Part shown: positions 33,649 through 44,627 of the stretch, piece by piece
Numbering within the stretch: the stretch's first letter is position 1
Layout: every line of letters begins with the position of its first letter
NCBI RefSeq assembly: GCF_024323335.1
Contig: NC_066583.1
Span: 363,361,877-363,425,876 of the forward strand
DNA length: 64,000 nt
Direction of reading: 5' to 3'
Source: Lathyrus oleraceus
Taxonomy: Eukaryota > Streptophyta > Magnoliopsida > Fabales > Fabaceae
Translations under genes and position numbers: made by a program
Notes under the pieces: model-generated
Told to the model about the DNA's origin: nothing
What the model saw: the letters and a program-made list of their open reading frames with translations, nothing else
The model's database searches: none

Positions 33649-34263
33649 GAGATCAATAATGTCACACAAGTAGTTGTGGTTAGACATTACTCTTTCCAAT
33701 ATAGACCTTAGAAGCCAAGGACCTTAGTTTACCAAGCCCATCTTGGCCTATTCTTAGGATGTAGTGCGAAAGTCGTTCAAGTGTGAGATTTGATACGATT
33801 GTTACGCGATACTACACTCATAAGAGTCTCTCTTGAGAATATTCTTGGAATACGAGTAGTCGTTTATCCGATAATATCTGAAAGATGGGATGATGACTAT
33901 GGGAACCTCTTGTAGAACATGTTTGGAAGGTTTAAACCCTAGTACACTCCCTTTGGGTGGTTCCTAACCGAGACTCCATGCTCGTGACTTGCAACAAACC
34001 CTTGATTCATGGTTGATCTGTTCTTGTATCCTTAATATCAATGGAACTTGGGTGTTGATAAGGTGTAAACCATAATCCACCAAAATGGATGATTAATATT
34101 AAGGATGACATGATCCATCCCATGACCTTTGTTTGGTGTGCTTTGCTTGATCCTTGAGTGTGATTGTTGCATCCATGCATTCATGCACCCATTTGCATCC
34201 ATATCATCAACAATGAGAAATATTTTCAAGGAACTTAGGAGGTCTATTTGCAAATTTTCAGAC
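33649..34263 (+). other. Element E leader (partial)
   Basis: The sequence matches the reverse complement of 25025-24410. It starts ATCAATAATGTCACACAAGT directly after copia DNA. No gene. Confidence 0.75.
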
Positions 34264-35714
34264 ATGGAAAGACAAAGAAGGAATACGAAGAAGTACAGTT
34301 TCAGACAACCCGACTTGAAAGAGCTAAGGAATTTGACATCCTACGTATTAGATCCCTTGGGTTTCAGGGCTCGTTTTGGGAAGCTTCTATCTATTCTGAC
34401 TACTCAGGTGGATGAAGGATTGATGAGTGTATTGGTGTAGTTCTATGATCCCTTGTACCGTTGCTTCACATTTTCGGATTTTCAGCTTTTGCCTACGCTT
34501 GAGGAGTATGCCTACCTTGTGGGTATACCTATTCTAGACCAGTTGTCGTTTAGTGGCTTAGAGAATGTTCCTACTTCTCAAGAGATAGCTGATATGTTGC
34601 ATATATATGAATCTCTGGTTGGTGCTCATATGACTACCAAAGGTGGAATTCAAGGTCTCCCTTCTGAGTTCCTCATTGCTCAAGCTACTATGTATGGGAA
34701 GGCCATAAGTGAGGACGCCTTTGAGGCCATATTTGTACTTCTCATCTATGGGCTAGTGTTATTCCCCAACATCGACAAGTTTGTGGATTGAACGCTATTA
34801 GGATTTTCTCTACTCTTAATCCCGTTCTGACTCTGTTGGGTGACACTTACTTTTCTTTGCATATGAGGAATGCAAAGGGTGGTTGTACCATTGTGTGCTG
34901 TTTGCCTCTATTGTACAAGTGGTTTATTTCGCACTTTCCACAAACGGTCGCCTTCAAAGAGAACAAAGGATGTCTACGGTGGTCCACGAGACTTATGTCT
35001 CTCACTAATGATGATATCTTTTGGTACAACCGTGTATATGATGGTGTGTAGATTATCGACTCTTGTGGTGAATTCTTCAATGTGCCTCTTCTTGGTACAT
35101 GTGGTGGGATTAACTACAACCCTATTTTGGCACGTCACCAACTTGGGTTCCCCCTAAAGGATAAACCTAATAACATTCTGCTAGAGGGTGTGTTCTTTCT
35201 GGAGGGTAAAGATCCCCAAGGTTTGAAGGGCAGGATGGTCCGCGCTTGGCGCAAGATCCATAGGAAGGGAAGAAAGGAGCTAGGCCCGAAGAACTGTATC
35301 GCTTTGGAACCCTATACCTCTTGGGTTAGGAGAAGAGCTTCCGAGTACCTCATGCCTTATGAGTATCCAAGACCTACACCTTTGTTTGTGGCTGGGCCTT
35401 CAACCCTCCCTGACCAAGGAGTAGAGGAGTTGAGAGACGAAGATCGTTCGCGTGCCTGGATCCGTGAACGAGAGGAGTTGCTTCAGCAGACCAGAGAGAA
35501 GGATGCTTTTATAGAGTTCCTTGAGCACCAAGTTATTGATGAGCCTGATGACGCATTAACTTCTTTACTTCCTCAATCTTCCAAGTTTTGGAAAAGGAAG
35601 TATGATCGACTCGCCAAAGAGAATGCAGACATGGCAGCAGCCTATGAGAGGGAAGTAAAGAGGCTTCGTGCAACTTATCTTCCAGTCTCCAGAGCTTTAG
35701 ATGATTGTTTCTAG
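34264..35714 (+). pseudogene. Element E ORF1, protein of unknown function
   Basis: The ATG at 34264 opens MERQRRNTKKYSFRQPDLKE. Stops appear after MSVLV (34438, Q in consensus) and after NRVYDGV (35049, Q). One G is lost near 34788 (FVDVNAI in A), shifting the frame. The rest reads LLGTCGGINYNPILARHQLG, EGVFFLEGKDPQGLKGRMV, KNCIALEPYTSWVRRRASEY and ends LPVSRALDDCF-stop. The length, 1451 bases, is one less than in A. The C-terminal 60 residues are highly charged (REREELLQQTREKDAFIEFL, YDRLAKENADMAAAYEREVK) and predicted helical. The role in the Ogre life cycle is unknown; its retention in both A and E suggests it mattered. Confidence 0.8.
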
Positions 35715-36047
35715 GGTTCCATAGGATGTTCATTTTCCTTCTCTCTTGTATTGTATTTGGTTACCAAGACTGTACTTCTTTGGTGTAAAAAACTATTTTC
35801 CAGATATTATTGATGTGATATTTCCATACATGTCTAAATAATTAATATTTTCAAAATTTGCAAATAGGACTCTAAAGTTCCTCTGATAAATAAAAAACAA
35901 ATCATACGCACAAGCATTGCATGCATCATGTGCATAAGCAGGTTTTGCTCCAGGCTTCTTGTTCTATGGTCTAACTCTGTATTCTTCATTTATTTTGAAG
36001 ACAAGCTGACTCACCGGTATTACACCCGAGCTAACACATCAAGACTA
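35715..36047 (+). other. Spacer between ORF1 and gag
   Basis: This 333-base untranslated region matches 22957-22648. The last 40 bases (HRYYTRANTSRL frame) are open into gag, so gag may begin earlier than 36048. Confidence 0.6.
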
Positions 36048-37697
36048 ATGGATCATTTGGAGCAAGAAAATCGTGAACTCAAGGAGGAAGTAGCCAGATT
36101 GACTGCCCTGATGGAGTCATTCATGGCTGCCCAGAGCCAGTCGTCTCCGACACCTTTAACTCCTCTCCAGAGGATAGTCATCTTCGAGATTGTCTCATCA
36201 ACCGTGCCTGCGGCCAGCGCCCACTTTGCACCAACAGTTATGCCAGCCGGGTTTCCTTGGGAGATGCCTCCCAACTTCATGCCTGAGGGTCCTGGACCCA
36301 CCTTTGCTTCTCTGCTGGCATCTAGCCCGGTCCTCGCTGTCCCACCTCCTGTCGTGCATACCATGCCCAGAGTAGACGACTTCATCTATCATTTTCCAGA
36401 TGTCTATGAAAAGATGGATGCTATGAATGATCAACTTCTTGAGCTCCGCAAGGAAAAGAAAACTCTCCGAGGAAAAGACCTTTTCGGCAAGTCTGCTGCT
36501 GAACTCTGTTTGGTCCCTAATGTCAAAATTCCTGTAAAGTTCAAGGTACCTGACTTTGAAAAGTACAAGGGAAATACTTGCCCTCTCATCCACCTGGTCA
36601 TGTATGTCAGGAAGATGTCGACTCAGACCGACAATGACCAACTTCTCATTCACTACTTCTAGGACAGTTTGTTCGGTGCTGCCCTGAGATGGTATATGGG
36701 CTTGGACAGCGCGAACATTCGATCCTTCAATGGCCTTGGCGAGGCCTTCGTCAAGCAATACAAGTATAACGTGGATATGGCTCCCGATAGGGATCAATTG
36801 AGAGCCATGTCTTAGAAGGACAAGGAAACTTTTAAAGAGTACGCCCAGAGGTGGCGAGAGTTAGCAGCATAGATTGTGCCCCCGCTGGAGGAGAAGGAAA
36901 TAACCAAGATCTTTCTGAAGACCTTGAGTTCTTTTTATTACGAGCGGATGATTGCCAGTGCTCCTTCTGACTTCACCGAGATGGTGAACATGGGGATGCG
37001 TTTGGAAGAAGGAGTCAGGGAAGGGCGCCTGACCAGAGAAGAAGGCTCTTCTGCCAAACGGTATGGGACGTTTGGAAAGAAGAAAAATGGCGAGGCATAT
37101 GCTGTGACCTCCCATGCTAAAGTAAGAAGACCCTCAGTGAGGAGGAAGACCGTGCGTCCTGCCGGTAACCAACATCAGGTGGCTCACATAGCACCTGTTT
37201 TCAGAGATAATCAGCAATATCAACATCACAATAGTAATCAGCAACAACAACATCCGCAATATCAACAACAACATCACCATCCTCAACAGCAGGCCTACCA
37301 GCCTCGAAACAATAATCAAGCCAGTACAAGCTATGAGAGGAAGAGGGTCACCTTCGGTCCTATTCCCATGACCTATGACGAATTGTATCCCTCTTTGATA
37401 GAGAGGAAATTGATTACTCCACGAGACCCACCGGCTATACCTACCAACCCTCAGTGGTGGTATAAGCCCGAATTACACTGTGTTTATCATTTCGGTGCTC
37501 CCGGACATGACGTGGAAAATTGCTACCCACTGAAGACCAAGGTTCAAGACCTTGTGAGATGTGGTATTCTGTGTTTCGAGGACGTAGGTCCTAATGTGAA
37601 GAAGAACCCATTGCCCGAGCATGGGAAATCCTCTGTCAACATGGTCCAGGGCTGCTCTGGTAAATACAAAGTCAAAGATGTCAGCCATATTCGATAA
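36048..37697 (+). pseudogene. Element E gag
   Basis: The ATG at 36048 (MDHLEQENRELKEEVARL) was chosen because A has its counterpart at 22647. Order: N-terminal coiled coil, a proline-rich stretch with PGFPWEMPPNFMPEG, KMDAMNDQLLELRKEKKTL, capsid (VPDFEKYKGNTCPLIHLVMY, ALRWYMGLD, FVKQYKYNVDM), KEYAQRWRELAA, FLKTLSSFYYERM, a Q/H-rich tract, MTYDELYPSLIERKLITPR and the zinc knuckle CVYHFGAPGHDVENC (37479-37523). The knuckle is C-x2-H-x5-H-x4-C rather than the usual CCHC. Stops at 36660, 36813 and 36870 fit CAG to TAG, and the frame closes with TAA at 37695. It would assemble the particle. Confidence 0.85.
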
Positions 37698-38520
37698 TCT
37701 CTGGTCGAGATACATAGATTGATGTGTGAGTACAGTCATTACGAGCATGACCATGACATATGCCGAGTTTGCACTGTCAATCAAAGAGGATGTCGCCAAG
37801 TCCGCAAAGACATTGAAGAAATGCTGGATGAAGGAGTCATTGAGATACTTCAGAACCGAAATGTTGATGAAGATGCTGATGAAGTCAATGTAATATCTCC
37901 AGTATTTCGGATCCCTGAGCCTGTTGTCATTAGGTACGATGGTAGAAAGCAAAAGGCTTCCCCTTCTTTGATCATTAAACCTGCTGGCCCTGTGCCATAC
38001 TCTTCTGAGAAGGCGGTCCCCTATCGCTACAATGTTGTGGCATTGGAGGATGGGAATGAGGTGCCCCTGCCCTCTACGTCTATTGTTAATATTGCCGACG
38101 TCAGCGGCCTGACCCGCAGCGGTCGTGTCTTCTCGGCTCCGACGAAACCCCAAGCTGATGTTTGAAGGGCTGATGTTACTGATTATGCTGAACGCCCGGT
38201 TGGGACTGCTGTGAATGCTCCGAATCCGGCACTTGTTGCCGTTAAACCTGCCTCTGTGGTGAAAACTTCTGTCTCTATTGGCCAGAGTGGCAACGCGAAA
38301 GAAGACTGGGATGAGATCTTAAGGCTCATCAAAAGGAGTGAGTACAACGTTGTAGATCAGCTTCTACAGACACCATCCAAGATCTCTGTATTGTCTTTAT
38401 TGATGAATTCAGAACCACACCGAGAAGCTCTGCAGAAGGTGTTGGATGTGGCGTATGTAGATCATGACTTCATAATAGAACAATTTGACAGTATTGTTGC
38501 AAACATCACCGCTTGTAACA
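37698..38520 (+). pseudogene. Element E gag-pro linker
   Basis: It is in frame with gag apart from stops. It carries CEYSHYEHDHDICRVCTVNQ-RGC (a cysteine/histidine cluster near 37720-37800), EEMLDEGVIEILQNRNVDED, VNVISPVFRIPEPVVIRYDG, a Pro/Ala-rich part, VDVSGLTRSGRVFSAP-like residues near 38100, a TGA at 38163, and KRSEYNVVDQLLQTPSKISV leading into the protease. The role is unknown; the cluster could bind zinc. It is well conserved between A and E, so it was part of the working polyprotein. Confidence 0.7.
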
Positions 38521-39324
38521 ACTTGAGTTTTTGTGATGCTGATCTCCCCGAGGAGGGAAGAGACCACAACTTGGCATTACACATATCTATGAGCTACAAA
38601 GATGATGCCATGTCCAATGTGCTGGTAGACACTGGATCATCGTTTAATGTGTTGCCAAAGTCCACTCTTGCTAAATTGTCATATCAGGGGCCTCCCATGA
38701 GGCAGAGGGGAGTGGTAGTGAAAGCTTTCGATGGGTCCCGCAAAACTGTGATTGGAGAGGTGGAACTCCCAGTCAAGATCGAACCGAGTGATTTCCACAT
38801 CACCTTCCAGGTCATGGATATTCACCCATTGTATAGCTGTCTATTGGGCAGACTATGGATTCACGAGGCAGGCGCCGTGACATCCACCCTACACCAAAAA
38901 TTAAAATTTGTTAAAAACAAGAAGCTGGTGGTGGTAGGGGGAGAAAAGGCTTTCCTGGTTAGCCATTTGTCTTCCTTTTCTTACAAGCTTTATCTATTGC
39001 TGAGCCTACTAAGAAAGGAACTTCTTCATTTGCATCCTATAAAGATGCTAAGTTGGCCATTGAGCATGGTACAACTACTGGATTGGGGCAAATGATTAAG
39101 CTGGAAGACAACAAATCCCGGGATGGCATATGGTATTCTTCTGGCGTCTTCAATAAGCATGGGTTGTTCAAGAGTGGAGGATTCATCCACACTGGTCAAG
39201 ATGAGGAAGCTGCTGCTATTTTGGAAGAGGATGCAGAGGAAGATTCTGGCAACTTTGTCATCCTTGAAGGGGTCTGCAATACTTGGGTTGCTGTTGATGT
39301 TCCCACAGTTATCCATAAGTCAAA
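38521..39324 (+). pseudogene. Element E aspartic protease
   Basis: FCDADLPEEGRDHNLALHI leads to NVLVDTGSSFNVLPKSTL, with catalytic DTG at 38628-38636. Then VVVKAFDGSRKTVIGEVELP, FQVMDIHPLYSCLLGRLWIH and GAVTSTLHQKLKFVKNKKLV follow. About 34 bases present in A (IDAEVEVGTPF) are deleted near 38983, which shifts the frame; the C-terminal extension resumes in the frame of 39053 (MAIEHGTTTGLGQMIKLEDN) and ends at the intron donor. The active-site region is intact, the extension broken. It would process the polyprotein. Confidence 0.8.
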
Positions 39325-39589
39325 GTAATGTTCATTGTGTTAAAAAACCCTCCTCCCATGCCAAAAGGAGGAGTGATGACATTGTTGGCTCATAAATACA
39401 ATGATATTTTCATTCAATAAATTCATGTTAAACGTTTGTTTTTCCAATTATTTTCCCTTTTCGCTTTTGCATGAAATTGGTGATCACATAAAACCCTAAA
39501 AAATAGAAAAAAATCAATCTTTTCATCTGCATAATGATTTGCCTTGTTTGAATTCTAAAATCTCTTTTATATCCAAAATCATTATGCAG
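39325..39589 (+). other. Putative Ogre intron between protease and RT
   Basis: Donor GTAATG at 39325 after the HKSK codons, acceptor TTATGCAG ending 39589. The length is 265 bases, as in A. Confidence 0.75.
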
Positions 39590-40727
39590 GTTGATCAAAC
39601 CCATTGAATATAATGATCCAACACCATCTCCCAACTTTGAGTTCCATGTATTTGAGGCAGAAGAAAATGATGTTGAAGAAATTCCTGACGAGATTACCCG
39701 TCTACTTGAGCATGAAGAGAAGATCATCCAGCCGCATCTTGAGAATCTGGAAAGAGTCAACTTGGGGACTGAAGATTGTGTGTGAGAAGTGAAGATAGGG
39801 GCACTCCTGGAAGAATCTGTTAAGAAAGGGTTGATTGAGTTGCTACAAGAATACGTCGACGTCTTTGCCTGGTCATATGAAGACATGCCTGGTCTGGATA
39901 TTGATATCGGGCAACATTTCCTGCCTTTGAAGCCTGAGTGCGTGCCTGTGAAGCAGAAGCTCAGAAGAACTCATCCTGATATGGCAGTAAAGATTAAAGA
40001 AGAAGTTCAGAAGCAAATTGATGCAGGGTTTCTGGTGACTTCTACATATCCTCAATGGGTGGCCAATATTGTGCCCGTGTCTAAGAAAGATGGAAAAGTC
40101 CGAATGTGTGTGGACTATAGAGACTTGAATAAAGCTAGTCCGAAAGATGATTTTCCTCTACCTCATATTGATATGTTGGTAGATAATACAGCTAAATTCA
40201 ATGTCTTCTCGTTTATGGATGGATTTTCCGGATATAATCAGATTAAGATGGCACCCGAGGATATGGAGAAGTCAACATTCATCACACCTTGGGGAACATT
40301 CTGTTATCGAGTGATGCCCTTCGGTTTGAAGAACGCCGGAGCCACGTATCAACGAGCTATGACTACCTTGTTTCACGATATGATGCACAAGGAGATCGAG
40401 GTATATGTTGATGATATGATTGCGAAGTCAAGAACGGAAGTTGAACATGTAGAACACTTGTTGAAGCTTTTTCAACGTTTGAGGAAGTATAAGCTTCGTC
40501 TGAATCCTAACAAGTGTACATTTGGAGTCCGTTCCGGCAAGTTATTGGGCTTTATTGTCAGCGACAGAGGTATTGAGGTTGATCCTGCCAAGGTAAAAGC
40601 AATACAAGAGATGCCTGCGCCCAAAACTGAGAAGGAAGTCCGAGGTTTTCTTGGCCGCTTGAATTACATTTCCAGATTCATATCCCACGTGAACGCCACA
40701 TGTGCGCCGATATTCAAGCTCCTCTAG
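39590..40727 (+). pseudogene. Element E reverse transcriptase
   Basis: After a linker rich in acidic residues (EAEENDVEEIPDEITRLLEH) a TGA (CGA in A) stands at 39781. The domain proper follows unbroken to 40727: FLPLKPECVPVKQKLRRTHP, GFLVTSTYPQWVANIVPVSK, RMCVDYRDLNKASPKDDFPL, FSFMDGFSGYNQIKMAP, TFCYRVMPFGLKNAGATYQR, the catalytic YVDD (40404-40415) and KLLGFIVSDRGIEVDPAKVK, then the thumb LGRLNYISRFISH. All Ty3/gypsy RT motifs are present. It would copy element RNA into DNA. A TAG stop ends the frame before KDQSHDW. Confidence 0.9.
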
Positions 40728-41250
40728 AAAGATCAGTCTCATGATTGGACCGAGGATTTCTAAAAGGCCTTTGACCGTATCAAAGAATATCTGTCTGAGC
40801 CGCCGATTCTGTCTCCACCTGTGGAAGGGAGACCATTGATTATGTATCTGACAGTTCTTGAAGACTCAATGGGTTGTGTCCTTGGTCAGCAAGACGAATC
40901 GGGAAAGAAAGAATATGCTATCTACTACCTGAGTAAGAAGTTCACCGAGTGTGAGTCTTGATACTCAACGCTTGAGAAAATATGCTGCGCTTTGGCTTGG
41001 GCCACTAAGCACTTACGCTAGTATATGTTGAATCATACGACTTGGTTGATATCCAAAATGGATCCGATCAAGTATATCTTTGAGAAGCCTACTTTAACTG
41101 GGAGAATTGCCCGTTGGCAGATGTTGCTATCCGAGTATGACATTGAGTATCGAGCTCAGAAAGCTATTAAGGGTAGTATCGTGGCTGACCACTTGGCACA
41201 TCAACTAATTGAGGATTATCAGTCTGTTCAGTATGACTTCCCGGATGAGG
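40728..41250 (+). pseudogene. Element E first (ancestral) RNase H, degenerate
   Basis: The sequence reads SHDWTEDF-stop-KAFDRI, PPVEGRPLIMYLTVLEDSMG, VLGQQDESGKKEYAIYYLSK, KFTECES-stop-YSTLEK, ATKHLR-stop-YML and RIARWQMLLSEYDIEYRAQK. The usual first catalytic Asp (DAS-like) is replaced in YLTVLEDS. Degeneration of this domain beside an acquired second RNase H is established for the Tat/Ogre lineage. Four stops are added by decay (TAG, TAA, TGA), consistent with CAG, CAA and CGA codons. Confidence 0.8.
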
Positions 41251-41660
41251 AAATTCTGTACTTGAAAATGAAAGATTGTGATGAGCCTACGCTCGATGAA
41301 GGGCCAGGGCCTGGTTCCCGATGGAGCATGGTGTTTGATGGCATTGTAAATCAATATGGAAATGGTATTGGGGCAGTGATTATTACTCCTCAGGGCACAC
41401 ATTTTCCTTTTACAGCAAGGCTAACTTTCAAATGCACGAATAATATGGCTGAGTATGAGGCCTGTATTATGGGATTGGAAGAATGTATCGATCTTAGGAT
41501 CAAACATCTTGATGTTTATGGTGATTCGGCTCTTGTTGTTAATTAGATTAAGGGTGAATGGGAGACGAATCAGCCTGGCCTCATCCCATATAGAGATTAT
41601 GCGAGGAGGATTTCAACGTTCTTTACTGAAGTTGACTTCCATCATATCCCTCGAGATGAG
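41251..41660 (+). pseudogene. Element E second, archaeal-type RNase H
   Basis: RWSMVFDGIVNQYGNGIGAV contains the first acidic residue (FDG), NNMAEYEACIMGLEECI the glutamate, and DVYGDSALVVN the next aspartate, followed by a TAG where QIKGEW is expected (41545) and then HHIPRDENRMADALATLASM with the last acidic position. The order D-E-D-D matches archaeal-type RNase H acquired by Tat-lineage elements. It would remove RNA from RNA-DNA hybrids. One stop apart, the domain is complete. Confidence 0.85.
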
Positions 41661-42719
41661 AATCGGATGGCAGATGCTCTTGCTACACTTGCTTCAATGG
41701 TTGTGGTTAGACTTTGGAATGAAGTTCCCAATATCCTTGTAATGCGCTTGGACCGACCAGCTCATGTATATGATATCAAGTGCTTTCTTCAGAGCCAGAT
41801 TTACCCTCCTGGAGCATCTGTGAAAGATAGAAAGACTTTAAGGAGATTATCAGGCAGTTTCTACCTCAACGGCGAAGTGCTGTACAAGAGGAATTTTGAC
41901 ATGGTTCTGCTCAGATGCGTGGATAGACACGAAGCAGGCCTGTTAATGACTGAGGTCCATGAGGGTTCGTTTGGTACTCATTCCAATGGACATGCCATGG
42001 CTAGAAAGATATTGAGAGCATGCTACTATTGGCTGACAATGGAGTCTGACTGCTGCAAATATGTGAAGAAATGCCACAAGTGTCAGATTTATGCGGATAA
42101 GATTCATATTCCCCTGACACTTTTGAATGTGATTTCATCACCATGGCTTTCCTCCATGTGGGGGATTGACATGATTGGCATGATAGAGCCGAAAGCGTCC
42201 AACGGTCACATATTTATTCTCGTAGCTATTGATTACTTTACCAAGTGGGTTGAAGCAGCGTCATATGCAAATGTGACCAGACAGGTGGTTGTGAAGTTTA
42301 TCAAGAATCAACTCATATGTCGTTATGATGTACCAGATAAGATCATTACTGATAATGGATCTAACTTGAACAACAAGATGATGAAAGAGTTGTGTAGCGA
42401 GTTCAAGATTGCACATCATAATTCTTCTCCTTATAGACCCAAGATGAATGGGGCTGTTGAAGCTGCTAATAAGAATATCAAGAAGATTGTCCAGAAGATG
42501 GTTGTTACGTACAAAGATTGACATGAGATGCTGCCATTTGATGTGCATGGATATCGTACGTCTGTCCGCACTTCAACAGGGGCAACCCCTTTCTCCCTTA
42601 TTTACGGCATGGAGGCTGTGCTCCCAGTAGAGGTGGAGATCCCATCAATGAGAGTCTTGATGGAAGCCAAGTTGACTGATGCTGAATGGGTTCAAAGTCG
42701 TTATGACCAGCTGAATTTG
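41661..42719 (+). pseudogene. Element E integrase (C-terminal part missing)
   Basis: The N-terminal zinc finger has HEGSFGTHSNGHAMARKI with H-x3-7-H-type histidines and CCKYVKKCHKCQ cysteines. The catalytic core has D at 42168 (WGIDMIG), D at 42351 (IITDNGSN) and E at 42459 (NGAVEAANK); the last two are separated by 35 residues, the DD35E spacing. A TGA at 42519 replaces the Trp of KDWHEM. The C-terminal region TGATPFSLIYGMEAVLPVEV continues to WVQSRYDQLNL and breaks off at about 42719, losing roughly 80 residues present at 17850-18160 in A. It would insert the DNA copy into the genome. Confidence 0.9.
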
Positions 42720-43148
42720 TTGAGGTGGCTGACGTTGCTGTTGTACCGATTGATTACCAGTAGGAATCGTTACTGCAGTAGTGTGCTGGTAGTAATGATC
42801 CCTACCGTGTCCTCTTTGGGCATACACAACACTTGATTCACCCTCCTTCTTGTGCTGACCATTACCAAAGGGCTTCTTTACTCCAGACGACGGAGCATTA
42901 ACCTGTATCTCCCCCATTCTCAGCCAACTTTCAATTCTCTCCACATTCTCAGTGATTGCTTTCTGCCCCAAGGCGAACCCTTGCATGGCACTGATCAACT
43001 CTCCCATCTTCTCTTTCAGCTCGAGAATGTCGGAATTGGGTGGATCCATCAGTTTGGATTTGTTGCGCCTGGTAGGGTATCTGTGCGGACGAGCTACGTG
43101 CAAAGGAATGATTCTGCGCGCGCGAGCAATGATTCCTGAGTCAATCAA
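42720..43148 (-). pseudogene. Element C gag, internally deleted fragment
   Basis: On the - strand from 43148 the frame reads RNKSKLMDPPNSDILELKEK, MGELISAMQGFALGQKAITE, then ERIESWLRMGEIQVNAPSSG, KKPFGNGQHKKEGESSVVYA, HTTAVTIPTGNQ and a Gln/Pro-rich run before the junction at about 42720. The N-terminal helix and the VKKP...TAAVTIP segment align with D gag (59358-60473), but the middle, about 120 residues including KEYAQRWRELAA, is absent. The fragment meets the integrase of E tail to tail, so both elements have lost their 3' halves here. Confidence 0.75.
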
Positions 43149-44307
43149 ACACGTTAGAAACTAACACCTGCAAAACAGAAGACAGGTTATTATGACTCAC
43201 GCATGAATGCAATGTCTATCCGTATGAGAAACATTATGTCCTTTGATTCTGGCTTCATCGAGACGGATAATAATTTGACAATAACATTCTGACATCAGGA
43301 TGTCTCTCAACCAGAATCTCAATCGAGAATGTACCCTGAGTATGGATAGACATGAGTTAGATGCGGATGAATGCAAAATGGGAATGATGTAGATGCATGA
43401 ATGCAATGCATTGTGCCATCCTCCAAGTCATCTGAACATCAATTGTACGAACATCCGGGTCTCTGGACTGATCACACCCATCTGAAGGACTGAGTAACCA
43501 TAAATCCAACTTGAGAGTTCCGAAATAAACGGAACCTGAGGATACATCACCATCATCACAGAAAATCCACCGAATAGATAACCATAAGATCCTCTGAACA
43601 GGTACCTCCAATCCAACCCGGGGATTCGAAATAAACGGAACCCGCTGATAAATACCACGGACAGCACTCCGGCGTGCCGGGAATAAATATCCATAAATCC
43701 AACTGAACCAAAATCACCATCACAAAATCACTGACAGAATCTGCGTTGTAGGAATCAAACCCTCCCCTCACAGGTGAATTCTATAAGGTCATCCTAAGGC
43801 GGATAATGGTCTCGATAATCGGGCAAGATACTCAACGGGTTTTCCCTTTCGGGTATGCCGTTGTAGCTCTCATAAGATCATCTAAACTAAAGATCCGGGA
43901 AAGAACGGTCACCGAAGTCAACAACTCAAAAGAGGTAACCCAACCATAGTGGAAACTCCACAATGGAAAAGCTCTCTCAAAAGAACCTCGTCCGGCTTAT
44001 GGTATGTCACGTCAAAACAACATTCCCAACCAACATGTGAGGAACGTGAGACCACGCTAATCCTAGGTGTATACTCGGGCCTGGGTTTTAGCCCCACTCA
44101 GAACACCCACCCCAAATCAAAGGAACCAAACCTGTCCAGAATCCAGCACAGTGATAATATGATGCATGCAAACATATATGCAAATATATACACAGTATAA
44201 TAATCATAAATTCTATAAATAAAGCAGAACAAACAACCAAAACTATCCTGGAGAGCGCTAGGATTGACTCGCTTAGGGAAGATGGACCAGCAAGAGGTCA
44301 ACTTCGA
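43149..44307 (-). other. Element C 5' leader
   Basis: This 1.16-kb region between primer site and gag resembles the D leader (60474-61361) in its ends (GAGAGCGCTAGGATTGACTC near 44251, ATGACCTGTCTTCTGTTTTG-type near gag). It has two copies of CGAAATAAACGGAACC (43517, 43628). No ORF1 is present. Open frames are short and not shared with D. Confidence 0.65.
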
Positions 44308-44326
44308 ATCCCCAGTAGAGTCGCCA
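44308..44326 (-). promoter_or_regulatory. Primer binding site of element C
   Basis: In element sense TGGCGACTCTACTGGGGAT, one base different from A and D. It lies two bases from the LTR end CGACA. Confidence 0.85.
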
Positions 44327-44627
44327 GCTGTCGCAACGCGAAAAACAACCGGCGGGAAAAACACAGAGAGCCGCCACCGTGCGTTATTTATCCCAAAGGA
44401 GGGAAAGGAAACGCTCGAAGTAAACCTGAAAAAAAGGAAAGGAACGGTCTTACGACCAGAGATTGCAAGGCACGGGAGTCAGTTACGCAAGGGGAAGGTA
44501 TTAGCACCCCTCACGTCCGCCGTACTTGACGGGATCCACGCTCAAAAGAATAGAAAAAGGTTGCTAAATACTGCTCAAAGAATGCACACACACTGGAATA
44601 AACAGGTGAGAGAAGATGGAGGAAGCA

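Larger units (their letters stand above)
33649..42719 (+). mobile_element. Element E: Ogre internal region with all domains, no LTRs
   Basis: In order: part of the leader, ORF1, gag, linker, protease, intron, RT, RNase H, archaeal-type RNase H, and integrase up to RYDQLNL. It belongs to the same subfamily as A and preserves what A lost. Its left end is cut inside the leader (primer site and 5' LTR absent); its right end is cut inside the integrase C-terminal region and fused head-to-head to the - strand gag of element C at about 42719. Numerous stops and at least two frameshifts make it inactive. Confidence 0.9.

Noticed and set aside
33649..42719. Endogenous pararetrovirus or plant virus
   Set aside because: Integrase with DD35E after RNase H, the Ogre ORF1 and the same structure as the LTR-bounded element A identify it as a Ty3/gypsy retrotransposon. 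No movement protein or viral coat domain is seen.
42645..43148. A complete 167-codon gene
   Set aside because: Its last codons run into the integrase of element E across the junction. Only 42720-43148 is gag, and its middle is deleted relative to D.
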